A stretch of 64,000 bases of DNA from Solirubrobacteraceae bacterium. GTDB lineage: Bacteria; Actinomycetota; Thermoleophilia; Solirubrobacterales; Solirubrobacteraceae. Both the position numbers and the translations under genes were made by a program. Each line of letters begins with the position of its first letter. The stretch's first letter is position 1. The stretch covers positions 62,001-126,000 of the forward strand of contig JAUJOT010000004.1 in the NCBI GenBank assembly GCA_030447505.1, given 5' to 3'. Below the pieces are notes generated by a model, which was given only the letters and a program-made list of their open reading frames with translations, ran no database searches and was not told where the DNA came from. This document shows, piece by piece, positions 24,400 through 33,245 of this stretch.

Positions 24400-25413
24400 T
24401 TGCGCGTGCTGCTCGACATGACCTACGCCGTGCGCGGGCGCAGCGGCACAGGGGTCTATCTGGAGCGCTTGAGCGATGCATTGCAGGCCGAGGGCGTCGA
24501 GCTCGTCGCGGCTGTCGACACGCGCCGGGCCCGGCCGGCCGGCGGCGGCACGGGCAGCGTTCGCAACCTCGCCCACGACACGTGGTGGACGCAGGTCGCG
24601 CTGCCGCGCCGCGCGCGAGCCGTCGACGCCGACGTGCTGCACCACCCGCTGCCGGCGCTCGCGCGCAGCGCGTCCTGCGCACAGGTCGTGACGGTCCACG
24701 ACCTCGCCTTTGAGCGACTGCCCGAGCACTTCGCGCCCGCGTTCAGGCGCTGGGCCTCGATCTCTCACCGGCGGGCGGCCTGCCGGGCCGACGCGGTCGT
24801 CTGCGTCTCGCAGACGACGCGACGCGACGCGATGGCGCGCTGGGGGCTGGACGGGGCGCGGGTCGTCGTGGCCGCGCACGGACCGGGCCAGGGGCTGGAC
24901 GTGCCCGCCGTCCGCGCCGAGCACTTCCTCTACGTCGGCGACGACGAGCCGCGCAAGAACCTCGCGCTGCTGCTCGACGCGCACGCGCGCTACCGCGCGC
25001 AGGCCGGCGAGCAGGCGCTCGAGCTCGTCCTCGCCGGCAGCGCGCGCGCGGCCCAGGACGGCGTGCGCTGCGAGCCCGAGCCGGACCTCGCCGCCCTGCT
25101 CGGCGGCGCCGCGGCGCTCGTGCATCCGGCGCTGCACGAGGGCTTCGGGCTGACGCCGCTGGAGGCGATGCACGCCGGCGTCGCGGTCATCGCCGCGCGC
25201 TCGCCGGGGCTTGCCGAGACCTGCGCCGACGCGGTGCTCTACGTCGACCCCTACGACGCCGACGGCCTTGCGCGCGAGCTCGCGCGCGTCGCCGCCGACC
25301 CGGCGCTGCGGGCCGCGCTCGCCGCGCGTGGCCGCGACCGCGCCGCCGCCTTCTCCTGGCGGGCCTCGGCGCGCGCCCACATCGAGGCTTATACGCTGGC
25401 GCGCGATGCCTGA
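24400..25413 (+). CDS. GT4-family glycosyltransferase
   Basis: GT-B transferase (337 aa, TTG start at 24400). N-terminal LLDMTYAVRGRSGTGVYLER, HHPLPALARS, TVHDLAFERLPE and VVCVSQTTR. C-terminal FLYVGDDEPRKNLALLL and HPALHEGFGLTPLEAMHAG with EX7E. It resembles the mannosyltransferase type at 13605. It is connected to the next transferase by an 11-codon mini-ORF. No better start than TTG exists near the conserved N-terminus. Confidence 0.88.
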   Translation: MRVLLDMTYAVRGRSGTGVYLERLSDALQAEGVELVAAVDTRRARPAGGGTGSVRNLAHDTWWTQVALPRRARAVDADVLHHPLPALARSASCAQVVTVHDLAFERLPEHFAPAFRRWASISHRRAACRADAVVCVSQTTRRDAMARWGLDGARVVVAAHGPGQGLDVPAVRAEHFLYVGDDEPRKNLALLLDAHARYRAQAGEQALELVLAGSARAAQDGVRCEPEPDLAALLGGAAALVHPALHEGFGLTPLEAMHAGVAVIAARSPGLAETCADAVLYVDPYDADGLARELARVAADPALRAALAARGRDRAAAFSWRASARAHIEAYTLARDA

Positions 25414-25441
25414 GCCCCGTTTCCTGCGAGCCGCCCGATGA
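25406..25441 (+). CDS. 11-codon bridging mini-ORF
   Basis: Reads MPEPRFLRAAR. It starts 8 bp inside the end of the upstream transferase gene, and its TGA overlaps the ATG of the next (ATGA, 25438-25441). Confidence 0.35.
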   Translation: MPEPRFLRAAR

Positions 25442-26619
25442 GGGTCGCGATCCTCGGCACGCGCGGGATCCCCGCCTCCTACAGCGGCTTCGAGACGGCC
25501 GCCGAGCAGCTCGCCAGCCGCCTCACCGAGCGCGGCCACGAGGTCGTCGTCTACTGCCGTCCGCACGTCGTCGACCGCCGCCTGAAGGAGCACAAGGGCG
25601 CCCGGCTCGTGCACGTCCCGGCAGTGCGCAACAAGTACCTCGACACGTTCACGCACACGTTTCTGTCCTCGCTGCACGCGGCGCGCCGTCTGCGCCCCGA
25701 CGTCGCGCTGTTCTTCATCGCGGGCAACAGCCCGATGTGCCTCGTCACGCGCAGCGCCGGGATCCCGACGGTCATCAACGTCGACGGCCTCGATTCCGAC
25801 CGCTCGAAGTGGCCCGCGCTCGCCAAGGCGTACCTGCGCTTCGCGGAGCGCAACGCGCCGCGCTGGTCGGATACGGCGATCACGGACTCGCACGCCGTCG
25901 CGGAGATCTTCGAGCAGCGCTATGGCCAGCGGATCGGCGTCGTGCCCTACGGCGTCGAGGACCCCGGCCACGAGGGCACGCAGACGCTCGACCGCCTCGG
26001 CCTCGAGCCGCGCAAGTACGTCCTGTTCGTCGGTCGCCTGGAGCCGGAGAACAACCCGCACGTGCTCGTCGAGGCGTTCAGCCGCATCTCGAGCGCGCGC
26101 GCGAAGGGCATGAAGCTCGTCGTCGTCGGCGGTGCCCCGTACGCGCACGACTACATCAAGCAGGTCCAGCGCGCCGGCGACCCCCGCGTCATCTTTCCGG
26201 GATACGTCTTCGGGCGCGGCTACTGGGAGCTGCAGCGCCACGCCTACGTCTTCTGCGCGCCGACCGAGGTCGGTGGCACGCACCCGGTCATCCTCGAGGC
26301 GCTGGCCGCCGGCAACTGCGTGCTCGTCAACGATCACGCGCCGAACGTCGAGACCGTCGGCGACGCCGGGCTGACGTTCTCGGGCAACGAGGGGGTGCCG
26401 GCGCTGACGGCGCAGCTCGAGCGCCTCTTCGACGAGCCCGAGCTCGTCGAGCGCTACCGGGCACAGGCGCGCGAGCGCGCGCGGCGCTACTCGTGGGAGG
26501 CGGTGACCGACGAGTACGAGCAGCTGCTCGTCAGCGCGCGCCAGATGGGCGGCCCGGGCTCGCTGCCGGCCGAGTTCGTCGACGGCGCGATGACCGTCGC
26601 CGGAACGCGCTCGGCCTAG
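25438..26619 (+). CDS. DUF1972-containing glycosyltransferase (rhamnosyltransferase-like)
   Basis: GT-B enzyme (393 aa) whose N-terminus, VAILGTRGIPASYSGFETAA, is the signature of the DUF1972 / rhamnosyltransferase-1 N-terminal domain. The donor half contains YVLFVGRLEPENNPHVLVEA and FCAPTEVGGTHPVILEALAAG. In this family the E-rich motif is GGTHPVILEALA, as seen here. Likely transfers a deoxyhexose to the growing unit. The TAG stop is part of a palindromic hairpin shared with the convergent gene. Confidence 0.9.
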   Translation: MRVAILGTRGIPASYSGFETAAEQLASRLTERGHEVVVYCRPHVVDRRLKEHKGARLVHVPAVRNKYLDTFTHTFLSSLHAARRLRPDVALFFIAGNSPMCLVTRSAGIPTVINVDGLDSDRSKWPALAKAYLRFAERNAPRWSDTAITDSHAVAEIFEQRYGQRIGVVPYGVEDPGHEGTQTLDRLGLEPRKYVLFVGRLEPENNPHVLVEAFSRISSARAKGMKLVVVGGAPYAHDYIKQVQRAGDPRVIFPGYVFGRGYWELQRHAYVFCAPTEVGGTHPVILEALAAGNCVLVNDHAPNVETVGDAGLTFSGNEGVPALTAQLERLFDEPELVERYRAQARERARRYSWEAVTDEYEQLLVSARQMGGPGSLPAEFVDGAMTVAGTRSA

Positions 26620-26635
26620 TGGGCCGACCCACTAG
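26616..26635. terminator. palindromic hairpin containing both convergent stop codons
   Basis: CTAGTGGG, loop CCGA, CCCACTAG. The TAG at 26617-26619 ends the plus-strand transferase. The reverse complement of CTA at 26632-26634 is the TAG of the minus-strand gene. A compact bidirectional terminator. Confidence 0.65.
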
Positions 26636-28206
26636 CGCCTGACGGTGACCGCCACCTGGCGGCTGGCGACGGGGCGCGAGCCGTTGGCCCACAGGATCCG
26701 CACGTAGCCGCTGCGCGTCACGCGCAGGCGCTTCTGGAAGTAATGGCGCGGCCCTTTCACCGTGACGCGCGCGTGCGTCCGCCAGCGCTTGGCGCCGCGG
26801 GGGCGGAACTGGACCTGGACGGGAACGGTCGCCGTCGGCTGAGCCGGCCTCGCCATTCCGAAGACGGTCGTCGAGCGCCCGCGCCGGACACGCGTGCGCC
26901 GCAGGTGGATCGGCGTGATGTAGGCCTTGTAGGACAGCTTGCGCTCGCCCGTCAGCAGCTGCAATCCGCTCTGGAAGGTGCGGTAGGCGACGCGTGGGTC
27001 GGACTCGCCGGCGACGGGCGCGTCGTCGACGAGCAGGAACTGGCTCAGGGTGCGCACGTTGCGGTTCCTGAAGGCCATGTACTCGGCCTGGTTGATCCAC
27101 GCCGCCTGACGGCGGAACGTGACGACGTTGGCGACGAACGGGTCCGGCTTGGTCTGATAGCCGTACTCGGTCAGGTACAGCGGGACGCCGCGCTTGGTCT
27201 GCATCCGCTGCCCGTAGCGGCGGTAGATGCGCGCCAGCTCGCGGCTCAGCTTGCTCAGGTCTGCGATCGACACCCAGTCCGCCTGCCTCGAGCGACGGCC
27301 GGGCGGCGTCAGCAGCGCGTAGGGGTGATGGGCGAAGCCCGTCGCGCGGAAGAGGGCGGGGTTCTGTGCGACGAACGTCGCGCTGTCGCCGGGGCAATCG
27401 CGCACCTGCGCGTTTGACCCCTTCAGGATGTTGAGGTTGTCGTCGACGCAGTACAGGCGGCGGATGAACTTCAGCGCGTCGATCGACTGCGTGATGTCCT
27501 TGTCGTTGCCCTCACCCTGCGGCGCCGTCTCACCGACGAGGATCGTGTCCGCGCCATGGCCGCTGTCGGCCAGCCCCTGCCAGGCGTTCTGGACGAGCTT
27601 GCGGTAGAGCGCCGGCGCGGCCTCGACGAACCTCGTCGGCTTGCGCGGATCGGGTCCCCACTGCGGTGTCAGCCAGCCGGCCTGGTTGGGCTCGTTCCAG
27701 ATCGACCAGTAGTCGACCCGCGGCAGACCGGCGTAGGTGCCGCTGTAACGGGTGCCGACGGCGCGCACGAACTTGCCGAACTCCTCCGGGTTGGGCCCGA
27801 ACGTCTCCTGGATGTCGGCCCGCGGGGCCTTGCCGGCGGCCCAGCGCGGGACCGGCGAGGTGAGGTTCAGGTTCACGGCGATCCCGCGCGCCTGCGCGGC
27901 CCGGATCAGCCGGTCGTAGCGCTCCCAGAGCTGCGCCGGGTACTGCGCCGGATCGGTCGCGTCGAAGTTCGGCTTGCGCACCTGGTCGTTGGCCGGCGCG
28001 AGGATGCTCCAGAAGACCGACACGCGGATCCGGTCGACGCCGAAGGACTGCAGCGTGTCGAGCGTCGACATCATCTTCTCCGGCGTGCCGTACACGAGCA
28101 GCGGGTCGTCCTGGAACATCGACTCCTGCGACTTGGACGCAAGCGCGATCGAGGGGAAGGCCGCCAGCACGAGGATGGCGGCGATGAGCGGGCGGAGTGT
28201 TTTCAT
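26632..28206 (-). CDS. secreted clan GH-A glycoside hydrolase (cellulase/GH5- or GH39-like)
   Basis: Exported protein (524 aa) with a signal peptide (residues 1-23, ILVLAAFPSIALA). The TIM-barrel part shows VDRIRVSVFWSILAP, YWSIWNEPNQAGW with presumed acid/base Glu172, and PLYLTEYGYQT with presumed nucleophile Glu347. After about residue 420 a beta-rich C-terminal module contains SGYVRILWANGS. The start overlaps the stop of the O-antigen-ligase-like gene (ATGA), so it is made together with the polymer machinery. This suggests it trims or edits the exported polysaccharide. The exact GH family is uncertain. Confidence 0.83.
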   Translation of the reverse strand: MKTLRPLIAAILVLAAFPSIALASKSQESMFQDDPLLVYGTPEKMMSTLDTLQSFGVDRIRVSVFWSILAPANDQVRKPNFDATDPAQYPAQLWERYDRLIRAAQARGIAVNLNLTSPVPRWAAGKAPRADIQETFGPNPEEFGKFVRAVGTRYSGTYAGLPRVDYWSIWNEPNQAGWLTPQWGPDPRKPTRFVEAAPALYRKLVQNAWQGLADSGHGADTILVGETAPQGEGNDKDITQSIDALKFIRRLYCVDDNLNILKGSNAQVRDCPGDSATFVAQNPALFRATGFAHHPYALLTPPGRRSRQADWVSIADLSKLSRELARIYRRYGQRMQTKRGVPLYLTEYGYQTKPDPFVANVVTFRRQAAWINQAEYMAFRNRNVRTLSQFLLVDDAPVAGESDPRVAYRTFQSGLQLLTGERKLSYKAYITPIHLRRTRVRRGRSTTVFGMARPAQPTATVPVQVQFRPRGAKRWRTHARVTVKGPRHYFQKRLRVTRSGYVRILWANGSRPVASRQVAVTVRR

Positions 28207-30302
28207 GGTGCAGAGGTCTTTCGTTGCGCTGCAAGGAACACGGCGACCGCGTCAGAAGAGCGGGGGTCGAGGTACAGCGCCGGGCGGATCGCCGTCAGCG
28301 CCACCTTCGGCCGCTCGAGCGTATTCAACTCGAATTCGGCAAGTCGTATCCACGGGTCGGGATTGGAGGGCTGCAGGCGCACTGCCTGCTCAAACGCACG
28401 ACGAGCCGCAGAATTGCGGCCTGCCGCCGTCTCGATCGTCGCCAGCGCGTACAGCGGGTCGAGCGAGAGCGGGTTGATGCTGCGCGCGTGCTCGGCCTGC
28501 CTGCGTGCCGCGTCGGCGTTTCCGGTGGCCAGCGTTTGCAGGGCGTCCTGGGCGATCGTGTCGGCCCGTTGAGGCTGGTAGACGGTCCAGGCCGTTGCGA
28601 GCACGAGCAGCGCGACGGCGGCTGCGGAGACGGCGCGCGGCCGCTCGCGCAGCCCGGCGCGCAGCCGCTCGGCGAGCCGCGTTGCGCCGCCGCCGCCGCT
28701 CGTGCGCAGGTGCTCGGCGTCGTCGCGCCGGGGTGCGGCGAGCGGGCCGCGGCCGGCGATCCAGCCGGCGGCCAGCAGCGCGACCGCCGCGTTTGCCGGC
28801 ACGAACCAGGTCCAGTCGATCGACGAGGACACACCGAAGACGACCACGACCGCGAACAGCGTCAGCAGCCCGATCCGCTCCGGCGTGTACGGGCGCCGGC
28901 GATCGCGGCGGCGCAGGCCGGTCGCACGTGCTGCGCCTGCCAGCCAGGCGGCGAGCAGCGCGAGGCTGACGGCGAGGCCCGCCAGGCCGAGGTCGGCGAG
29001 CGTCTGCACGACGTAGCCGTGCGCGTGGCGGACCGCCGGGTCGGCGCTGCGATAGCGCTTTCGCACGATCGCGTAGCCGCCGGCGCCGACGCCCACGGCG
29101 GGGTTGTCGGCGAAGATCCGCAGCGCTTCGTCCCAGTAGCGCGCGCGCACGCTGCCGGCGGCGGTCAGACGGCTGTTGTCGTTGCGCGGCAGCGCCGCGG
29201 ACGGATCGGTGAGCTGCTGCCAGCGCGCCGAGATCGAACCCGTCAGCCCCCTGTCGCCGAGCGACAGCGCGACGACGGCGCCGAATCCGGCGAGCGCGAG
29301 CGCGGCGAGCAGCGCGACGCCGGCGCGATCGCGCGCCAGCGGGCTCGGCGCCCGCAGCGCGCGCGCGAAGCCCACGCCGAGGCCGACCAGCAGCAGCAGG
29401 CCGAGCATCACGACGACGAGCAGGCCGAGCTGCAGCCCCGCCGTGATGCGCAGGTCGACGGGCACGCGATCGTCGGTCAGCGCGCTCTGCCCGAACGCCC
29501 ATGCGGCGATCAGCCCGCCGCCGGCGACGGCGGCGATCAGCACGGCCGCGGCGCGCAGGCGCCGCGGCACGACGGCGATCCAGAAGGCCGCGCCGAGCAC
29601 GGCCGCCAGCACCGCGCCGCGCGAGAACGACAGCAGCATCGTCAGCACGAGCAGGCCGAGCGCCGGGTAGGCGAGCGCATTGAGCGCCTGGTGGCCGCTG
29701 CGCCGCGTGCCGAGCCAGAGGCAGCCGGGGACGCCGAGCGCGGCCGCCAGGCCGACGCTGTTCCAGTAGCCGAACGGCTCGCGCAGGCGGGCGTAGATCT
29801 CGTCGGGAGCCAGCGCGCCGGGGAAGATCTTCGTCAGCACGGCGTAGGCGCTGATCGCGACGGCGGACAGCGTGATCGCGCCCACGACGGCGCTCCAGCG
29901 ACCCGGCACGGCGTGCGCGAGCGCCACGGCGGCCGCGAAGACCGCGCTGTAGGCGAGCGTGCGGTTCGTCTCGAGCCATGCCTCGGAGGGATTGGCTGCC
30001 CACGTGATCGAGAAGGCGGTCAGGACCGCGAGCGCGAGCAGCAGCAGAAGCGGCCCGAGTCCCGAGATCCGCTCGCGGCGGGGCGCGAGCAGCAGCGCGC
30101 CACAGACCGCGACGCCGCCGCCGAGGATCAGGCCGAGCTCGGCCGGCGTCGTGCGGCCGACCCGCAGCCCGCCGTCGGCGACGAACGCGACCGCGCAGAT
30201 CATCGCCGCCAGACCCGCCGTCAGCAACGTGTGCACGGCGGGCGTGGGGACGCTCAGCGCACCGACGCGCCCGTGGTCGTCAAGCGCGGCGTGCGTCGAC
30301 AA
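28203..30302 (-). CDS. O-antigen ligase/Wzy-like polymerase with C-terminal repeat region
   Basis: Large membrane protein (699 aa) with about 12 helices and the Wzy_C/O-antigen ligase core. A long loop carries RARYWDEALRIFADNPAVGV, then GAGGYAIVRKRYRS and RHAHGYVVQTLADLGL; the HAHG-type His is typical. Residues about 600-695 look like TPR-type helices (ARRAFEQAVRLQPSNPDPWI, LAEFELNT). It joins or polymerises lipid-linked units outside the membrane. It overlaps the upstream small membrane gene by 23 bp and the downstream glycosidase by ATGA, forming a processing operon. Confidence 0.9.
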   Translation of the reverse strand: MSTHAALDDHGRVGALSVPTPAVHTLLTAGLAAMICAVAFVADGGLRVGRTTPAELGLILGGGVAVCGALLLAPRRERISGLGPLLLLLALAVLTAFSITWAANPSEAWLETNRTLAYSAVFAAAVALAHAVPGRWSAVVGAITLSAVAISAYAVLTKIFPGALAPDEIYARLREPFGYWNSVGLAAALGVPGCLWLGTRRSGHQALNALAYPALGLLVLTMLLSFSRGAVLAAVLGAAFWIAVVPRRLRAAAVLIAAVAGGGLIAAWAFGQSALTDDRVPVDLRITAGLQLGLLVVVMLGLLLLVGLGVGFARALRAPSPLARDRAGVALLAALALAGFGAVVALSLGDRGLTGSISARWQQLTDPSAALPRNDNSRLTAAGSVRARYWDEALRIFADNPAVGVGAGGYAIVRKRYRSADPAVRHAHGYVVQTLADLGLAGLAVSLALLAAWLAGAARATGLRRRDRRRPYTPERIGLLTLFAVVVVFGVSSSIDWTWFVPANAAVALLAAGWIAGRGPLAAPRRDDAEHLRTSGGGGATRLAERLRAGLRERPRAVSAAAVALLVLATAWTVYQPQRADTIAQDALQTLATGNADAARRQAEHARSINPLSLDPLYALATIETAAGRNSAARRAFEQAVRLQPSNPDPWIRLAEFELNTLERPKVALTAIRPALYLDPRSSDAVAVFLAAQRKTSAP

Positions 30303-30849
30303 GGCGTCGGATGCGAAGGCCGGCGATCGCGAGCGTCCCGGCGAGCAGCAGGGCGAGCAGGACGACCAGCGGCGTCGGCAGGTCGGCGACCTGGCTCACG
30401 CCGGGCACGGTCCCGGCCTTGGCCGGATCGACGCTCGCGTTGGCGAGCGCGACCGGCGCGCTGCGCGTCACGCGCGCCTGCTGGACCGCCTGGCGCTCGG
30501 TCTCGCTCGCGGAGGCCAGCTGCTCGGCGGCAGGGGCGCTGCCGATCGCGCCCGCGCCGCCACCGCCGGCGTTCGAGCCGCCACCCGTCCCGTCTGAGCT
30601 CTTGTCCTTGTTCCTGCTCGCCGCGAGCGCCGCCTGCTGGGCGCGCAGGATCACGTCGTGGCAGTTGCCGTATTGGTCGGCGTCGGCGGCGAGCTCCTTC
30701 AGCGCCGCGCGGTACTCCTTCTGCGTGTAGGTCTTCGACATGACCTCGTCGTCGGTGCAGTCGCGGATGACGTCCTCGCCGGAGGCGAGCGCCGAGCCCG
30801 CCGCGACGAGGGTGACGAGGATCGTGGCGAGGAAGAGTCGCAGGCGCAT
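30280..30849 (-). CDS. small exported/membrane protein with C-terminal anchor
   Basis: Unrecognised 189-aa protein with a signal peptide (residues 1-23), two cysteines in DCTDDEV and GNCHDV, a Gly/Ser/Ala-rich linker near 95-115, and a final membrane helix (about 163-181) with an RIRRLVDARR tail. The upstream GTG at 30861 overlaps the preceding transferase stop (GTGA) and is in frame, giving four more residues. It overlaps the ligase gene by 23 bp. Probably an extracytoplasmic accessory of the ligase; inference from position. Confidence 0.72.
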   Translation of the reverse strand: MRLRLFLATILVTLVAAGSALASGEDVIRDCTDDEVMSKTYTQKEYRAALKELAADADQYGNCHDVILRAQQAALAASRNKDKSSDGTGGGSNAGGGGAGAIGSAPAAEQLASASETERQAVQQARVTRSAPVALANASVDPAKAGTVPGVSQVADLPTPLVVLLALLLAGTLAIAGLRIRRLVDARRA

Positions 30850-30857
30850 CGCGCAGA

Positions 30858-31961
30858 TCACCGTAGCGAGGGCGGTCGACGATCTGCGCCACGAGACGGC
30901 GGTCGAGCGACGGCGCCTCGTCGTAGCGAGCCGATCGCGCTCTGGAAGCCGGCCGCCCAGGCCTCGAACGTGTACGCGGCGACGTCGCGGCGGGCGTTGG
31001 CGCCGAGCTCGGCGCGCAGCGCGCGGTCGTCGTGCATGCGCCGCAGCGCGGCGGCCAGCGCGGGCGCGTCGTCGGCCGCGACGACGAGGCCGTTGCGCTC
31101 GTGACGGACGAGTCCGCCGGCGACGGCGCCGACCTCCTCGCTGGCGATTACGGGTGTGGACTGGTTCATGGCCTCGTTGGCGACGAGTCCCCACGGTTCA
31201 CGGAAGCTGCGGGTCCGAAGGGACGGTATGACACAGACATCCGCGGCGGCCAGGAAGTTGCGGACCTGCTCCGCCGGCTGCGGGCCGACGAACACCACCG
31301 CGCCGCCGGCGGGTTGCCGAGCTGACCCGGTTCCCACGCCGACGAGGACGAGCGCGGCGGCTGATGCGTCGACGCCCGACTGTCGCCAGGCATCGAGCAG
31401 CACCGTTGCGCCTTTTGCCCGGCCTGGGCGCCCCAGAAACACCGCCACGAACGAGGCCGTCCGCTCGCGATCCACGGGAGCGCCCCAGAACGCGTTGTCG
31501 ACGGCCTGCGGCGCGATGTGGACGTTGCTCGCGCCGCGGGCCTTGGCGAACGCCGCGACATGCGGGCCGTAGGCGACGACGGCGTCCGCGTCGCGGTACA
31601 GCGCCGCCATCAGCGGGGCGCCCGCGACGAGCTGCGCCGGCGTGCGCGGATGCGCCCACAGCGCGCTCCACAGGACGAACGGGGTGCGCCCCGCGCGCGC
31701 GCCCTGCCACGCCGCCGGCAGCGCGACACGCCCGGCCGTGCCGCAGACGACGGCGCTGTAGCGACCCGAGGCGGCAAGCCGGGCGACCGCGCGCTGGCCG
31801 ACGCGGCGGTGCGGCACGCCGGGATCGTCGACGCCCGCCGTCGCGTGGATCGAGCGTCCGCCGAAGACCGCAAGCTCGATCGGCACGCGGCGGTGCAGGG
31901 CGGCGAACGCGCCGACGCGCTCGGGCGGGACGTGGTTCGTGACGAACAGGACCGGCTTCAT
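30858..31961 (-). CDS. GT4-family glycosyltransferase
   Basis: GT-B transferase (367 aa). N-terminal PVLFVTNHVPPERVGAFAAL, VVCGTAGRVAL and FVLWSALWAHP; donor half FVAVFLGRPGRAKGATVLLD and PSLRTRSFREPWGLVANEAM. In this protein the EX7E spacing is carried by REPWGLVANEAMN. The ATG at 31961 is coupled to a 17-codon mini-ORF that bridges to the previous transferase. Confidence 0.88.
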   Translation of the reverse strand: MKPVLFVTNHVPPERVGAFAALHRRVPIELAVFGGRSIHATAGVDDPGVPHRRVGQRAVARLAASGRYSAVVCGTAGRVALPAAWQGARAGRTPFVLWSALWAHPRTPAQLVAGAPLMAALYRDADAVVAYGPHVAAFAKARGASNVHIAPQAVDNAFWGAPVDRERTASFVAVFLGRPGRAKGATVLLDAWRQSGVDASAAALVLVGVGTGSARQPAGGAVVFVGPQPAEQVRNFLAAADVCVIPSLRTRSFREPWGLVANEAMNQSTPVIASEEVGAVAGGLVRHERNGLVVAADDAPALAAALRRMHDDRALRAELGANARRDVAAYTFEAWAAGFQSAIGSLRRGAVARPPSRGADRRPPSLR

Positions 31962-32011
31962 CGCGTCGTCGGGATCGCAGACGTCGCACAGGCCGGGTCG
32001 GCGGGGCTCAC
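31958..32011 (-). CDS. 17-codon bridging mini-ORF
   Basis: Reads VSPADPACATSAIPTTR. The GTG overlaps the upstream transferase stop (GTGA) and the TGA overlaps the downstream ATG (ATGA). It spans the whole intergenic gap. Confidence 0.35.
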   Translation of the reverse strand: MSPADPACATSAIPTTR

Positions 32012-33183
32012 GACAGCGCCGCCTCGTAGGCGGCGACGGTGGCCGCGCCGCACTGCGACCACGAGAACGCGTGCTCGACGGTGGCGCGGGCCTGCTCGCC
32101 GGCGCTGTGCAGCACGTGCTCGTCGCCGACGAGGCGGTCGATCTGCGCTGCGATCGCGCTGACGTCGCCGGCGCCCACGAGGCTGATGCCGCCGCCGGCG
32201 CCCGCGATCTCCTGCGGCCCCGGCTCGCCGTCGGCCGCGATCGCCGGCAACCAGCCCGCCATCGCCTCGACATATGCGACGCCGAACGCCTCGTCGGCCG
32301 ACGGCATCGCGAACAGCCACGCGCGGCGCGTCTCGTTCAGCGCTTGCGCGTGCGGGAGCTGGCCGGCGAAGCTGACCCGATCGGAGATGCCGAGCTGCGC
32401 CGCGAGCGCTGCGAGCGGCTCGCGCTCGGGTCCGTCGCCGATCACGAGATAGGTGAGATCCGGGTGGCGCTGCAGCGACGCGATCGCGCGCATGACGTCG
32501 GCGTGGCGCTTGCGCGCGACGAGGTGGCCGGTCGTGACGACCGTCGGCGCGTCGTGGCGCTGCGCGCGCCGCTGCGGGAGGTCCGTGCCGAGCCGCACGA
32601 CGCGCGTCGCGCGGGCTCCGAGCACGCGGCAGCGCTGCTCGATCCCCGCGCTGTTGGCGATCGTCAGCCGCGCGCCGCCGAGCGCCGCGCGCACCGCCTC
32701 CGCGCCGGCCGGCGAGCCGGGCTCGGTGTGGAAGACGTCGCCGCCGTGGACGGAGACGACGAACGGCGTGCGCAGGCCGGCGCGCCGCACGGCCTCGCCG
32801 GCCGGCACCGCATTGTGCGCGTGGACGAGGTCGTACGCGAACGTGCGCCGCAGCGCGCGCAGGGCGACCGCCAGCGACGGCGCCGCCCAGCGCCCCCACG
32901 TGCCGTAGCTCTTCGGCCGCGGCGGCGCGAGGAACGGGACGTACGTGACCTCGATGCCGTCGAGGGTCGCATGCAGCGGCTGGGCGAGAGCTGCCGCGGC
33001 CGCTCGCGCGGCGCCCCTCAGGCCGCTGCGCGCCTGCGCGAGCGACGGCAGCGGGCGGTGGAGCACGAGTACGCGCACGTCGGCGCCGGCGTCGCGCGCA
33101 GCGACGGCCTGGCGGTGCGCCCAGACGCCGAGCACCGGGTCGGCGGCGCGCGGGTAGAACTCCGCGACGATCGCGACCTTCAT
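32008..33183 (-). CDS. GT4-family glycosyltransferase
   Basis: GT-B transferase (391 aa) with VAIVAEFYPRAADPVLGVWA at the N-terminus, YDLVHAHNAVPAG, TPFVVSVHGGD, then VVTTGHLVARKRHADVMRA and FAMPSADEAFGVAYVEAMAG (EX7E). This layout is frequent in the mannosyl-/glucosyl-transferases of exopolysaccharide clusters. The ATG is overlapped by the stop of a 21-codon mini-ORF that links it to the double-domain transferase upstream. Confidence 0.9.
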   Translation of the reverse strand: MKVAIVAEFYPRAADPVLGVWAHRQAVAARDAGADVRVLVLHRPLPSLAQARSGLRGAARAAAAALAQPLHATLDGIEVTYVPFLAPPRPKSYGTWGRWAAPSLAVALRALRRTFAYDLVHAHNAVPAGEAVRRAGLRTPFVVSVHGGDVFHTEPGSPAGAEAVRAALGGARLTIANSAGIEQRCRVLGARATRVVRLGTDLPQRRAQRHDAPTVVTTGHLVARKRHADVMRAIASLQRHPDLTYLVIGDGPEREPLAALAAQLGISDRVSFAGQLPHAQALNETRRAWLFAMPSADEAFGVAYVEAMAGWLPAIAADGEPGPQEIAGAGGGISLVGAGDVSAIAAQIDRLVGDEHVLHSAGEQARATVEHAFSWSQCGAATVAAYEAALS

Positions 33184-33245
33184 CGCGACGGCCTGCTGCT
33201 CGGCTGCCCCCCGACGCTCGTCGCCGCAGCCTCCGGCGCCGTCAT
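33180..33245 (-). CDS. 21-codon bridging mini-ORF
   Basis: Starts MTAPEAAATS and ends SSRPSR. The ATG overlaps the stop of the upstream two-domain transferase (ATGA) and the TGA overlaps the ATG at 33183. The end GCAGGCCGTCGCGATGA closely resembles the ends of the 59-bp units at 11309-11426. Confidence 0.42.
   Translation of the reverse strand: MTAPEAAATSVGGQPSSRPSR

Noticed and set aside
30849-30861. TACGGT upstream of the small exported protein as a leaderless promoter
   Set aside because: The box is within the end of the upstream transferase and the in-frame GTG at 30861 overlaps its stop (GTGA), so operon reading is more likely.
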